NCBI GenBank assembly: GCA_965660815.1
Contig: CBFIBG010000097.1
Coordinates: 51,547-115,546, forward strand
Direction: 5' to 3'
DNA: 64,000 nt
Source: Glaciecola sp965660815
Lineage (GTDB): Bacteria; Pseudomonadota; Gammaproteobacteria; Enterobacterales; Alteromonadaceae
The notes under the pieces were generated by a model. The model saw only the letters and a program-made list of their open reading frames with translations. It was not told where the DNA came from and did no database searches. This document shows, piece after piece, positions 62,957-64,000 of the stretch. The first letter of the stretch is position 1. Each line of letters starts with the position of its first letter. The translations under genes and the position numbers were made by a program.

Positions 62957-63454
62957 ATGGTTGTTATCAAAACAAACTTTGGCGACATAGTAGTAAAATT
63001 ATTTGAAAAAGAAGCCCCAAAAACGGTCGAAAACTTTCTTTCCTATGTGGATGAAGGATTTTACGATGGCACAATCTTTCACAGAGTGATCAGCAACTTT
63101 ATGATACAAGGCGGTGGATTTGAGCCCGGTTTGGTGCAAAAGCCAACCAAAACACCGATTGAAAATGAGGCGGACAATGGGCTGAGCAATAAAGTCGGCA
63201 CACTCGCCATGGCTAGAACTAACGACCCGCATTCTGCTACATGTCAGTTTTTTATTAATGTAAAAGCAAACGACTTTCTAGATTTTTCTGCACCTAACGC
63301 TCATGGCTACGGCTATTGTGTTTTTGCAGAAGTTGTCGAAGGGATGGACGTTGTTGAAAAAATAAAAAATGTGGAAACTGGCAATGCTGGCATGCATCAA
63401 GACGTTCCTTTAGAAGACGTTGTGATTGAAAAAGCAGCTCGAGTAGAATCTTAG
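62957..63454 (+). CDS. ppiB: Peptidyl-prolyl cis-trans isomerase B (cytoplasmic cyclophilin)
   Basis: PpiB is a cyclophilin that speeds proline isomerisation during protein folding in the cytoplasm. The 165-residue protein has no signal peptide and reads through the family core: GDIVVKLFEKEAPKTVENFLSYVDEGFYDGTIFHRVISNFMIQGGGF-like block, MARTNDPHSATCQFFINV and GYCVFAEVVEGMDVVEKI. AAAGGT precedes the ATG. It is divergent from cysS and followed by lpxH, as in E. coli. Confidence 0.97.
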   Translation: MVVIKTNFGDIVVKLFEKEAPKTVENFLSYVDEGFYDGTIFHRVISNFMIQGGGFEPGLVQKPTKTPIENEADNGLSNKVGTLAMARTNDPHSATCQFFINVKANDFLDFSAPNAHGYGYCVFAEVVEGMDVVEKIKNVETGNAGMHQDVPLEDVVIEKAARVES

Positions 63455-63533
63455 TTCGTTGTCTGGATTTCACAAAAACGCATTCCATTGTTATACACTG
63501 TTACTTAGACATTATTGAATGCGCACTAAAATC

Positions 63534-64000
63534 ATGAATAAAACACTGTTTATATCCGATTTACACCTAAGCGCTGAACGTGAGGATATTACTCAGTGTT
63601 TTCTATCTTTTCTGGAACAAAATACGCCTAAAGCTGATGCGCTTTACATATTAGGCGACTTGTTTGAGATCTGGCTAGGGGACGACGACGTAAATGAATT
63701 CAACCAATTGATAGCTCATAGTATCCGAAAAGTCAGCGAATACATGCCAGTATATTTTATTCATGGTAATCGAGACTTTGCGCTAAAAAGTAAATATTCT
63801 CAAAAATGCAACATGACAATATTACCTGAGCAAAGTGTTATCAAGCTATATGGAAGACGAGTTTTAATTTCTCATGGAGACGAATTGTGTACTCGCGATA
63901 TTGACTATATGAAATTTAGAAAAAAGTCGAGAAGTTGGTGGTGGCCACGTCTTATTATGGCCATTCCGCTATCTATCCGAAAAAAAATGGCTCAAAAAGG
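63534..64000 (+). CDS. lpxH: UDP-2,3-diacylglucosamine diphosphatase LpxH (3' end cut by window edge)
   Basis: LpxH hydrolyses UDP-2,3-diacylglucosamine to lipid X in lipid A synthesis, at the inner membrane surface. The frame shows the calcineurin-like metal motifs: LFISDLHLSAE, LYILGDLFEIWLGDDD and IHGNRDFALK, then LISHGDELC. The window ends after about 155 codons, so the last third (the final HGHTH motif) is missing. ATG 63534 (MNKTLFISDLH) best matches the family; an ATG five codons upstream is also open. It follows ppiB by about 80 bases. Confidence 0.95.
   Translation, partial: MNKTLFISDLHLSAEREDITQCFLSFLEQNTPKADALYILGDLFEIWLGDDDVNEFNQLIAHSIRKVSEYMPVYFIHGNRDFALKSKYSQKCNMTILPEQSVIKLYGRRVLISHGDELCTRDIDYMKFRKKSRSWWWPRLIMAIPLSIRKKMAQK

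Noticed and set aside
1..64000. CRISPR arrays, prophage, insertion sequences, toxin-antitoxin or defence genes
   Set aside because: I saw no regularly spaced repeats, transposase or integrase motifs, phage structural genes or restriction/defence domains on either strand.

Overview
The window is an AT-rich, densely coded chromosomal segment of a Gram-negative gammaproteobacterium. Lipid A and LPS genes (msbA, lptE, lpxH), E. coli-like gene clusters, and an SMC-type condensin in an smc-zipA-ligA cluster (not MukBEF) point to the Alteromonadales, most likely an Alteromonadaceae-like marine organism. This placement is inferred from gene content and order; I cannot name a genus. Both edges cut genes: msbA on the left and lpxH on the right.

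Layout. 1-4.1 kb: msbA and comEC on the minus strand, with a DUF2062 membrane protein divergent from comEC. 4.7-12 kb: ligA, zipA and smc, with cysZ divergent. 12.9-18 kb: an exported zincin-like protein, nlpI, pnp and nhaR. 18-20.8 kb: an atypical patch with an HPF/RaiA-like gene, a 5'-truncated fructosamine-kinase-like gene and tRNA-Leu(GAG). 20.8-27.5 kb: secG, tpiA, glmM, folP, ftsH and rlmE, with yhbY divergent. 27.5-30.8 kb: a short-chain dehydrogenase and a Lon-like protease. 31-44.7 kb: a long plus-strand envelope and housekeeping cluster, leuS-lptE-holA-nadD-rsfS-rlmH-mrdA-rodA-rlpA-dacA-ybeD-lipB-lipA, closed by a strong terminator. 44.7-48.2 kb: an orphan small protein, a hemolysin III/PAQR protein, a GGDEF-EAL signalling protein and tRNA-Pro(GGG). 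48.3-53 kb: dcd, mrp, metG and a rhomboid protease. 53.5-57.7 kb: the loosest region, with an S9 peptidase, an exported 12-cysteine protein, a Host_attach-family protein and two long non-coding gaps. 58-64 kb: a YafS-like methyltransferase, gloB, mltD, cysS, ppiB and lpxH.

Functionally, much of the window builds and divides the cell envelope: MsbA, LptE and LpxH for LPS; MrdA, RodA, DacA, RlpA, MltD, NlpI and GlmM for murein; ZipA for division. The rest is mainly translation (three aminoacyl-tRNA synthetases, two tRNAs, RlmE, RlmH, RsfS, YhbY), RNA decay (Pnp), protein quality control (FtsH, Lon-like, rhomboid) and cofactors (LipA/B, NadD, FolP).

I found no CRISPR array, prophage, insertion sequence, toxin-antitoxin pair or defence island. 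The strongest unusual signals are: the loss of the usual rimP-nusA-infB-rbfA-truB-rpsO block between tRNA-Leu and pnp, with a truncated gene at the likely junction; an exported protein with three repeated cysteine modules; a repeat-bearing exported zincin; and a perfect 19-bp palindrome in the smc/cysZ divergent promoter region. None of these amounts to a demonstrated new multi-gene system.
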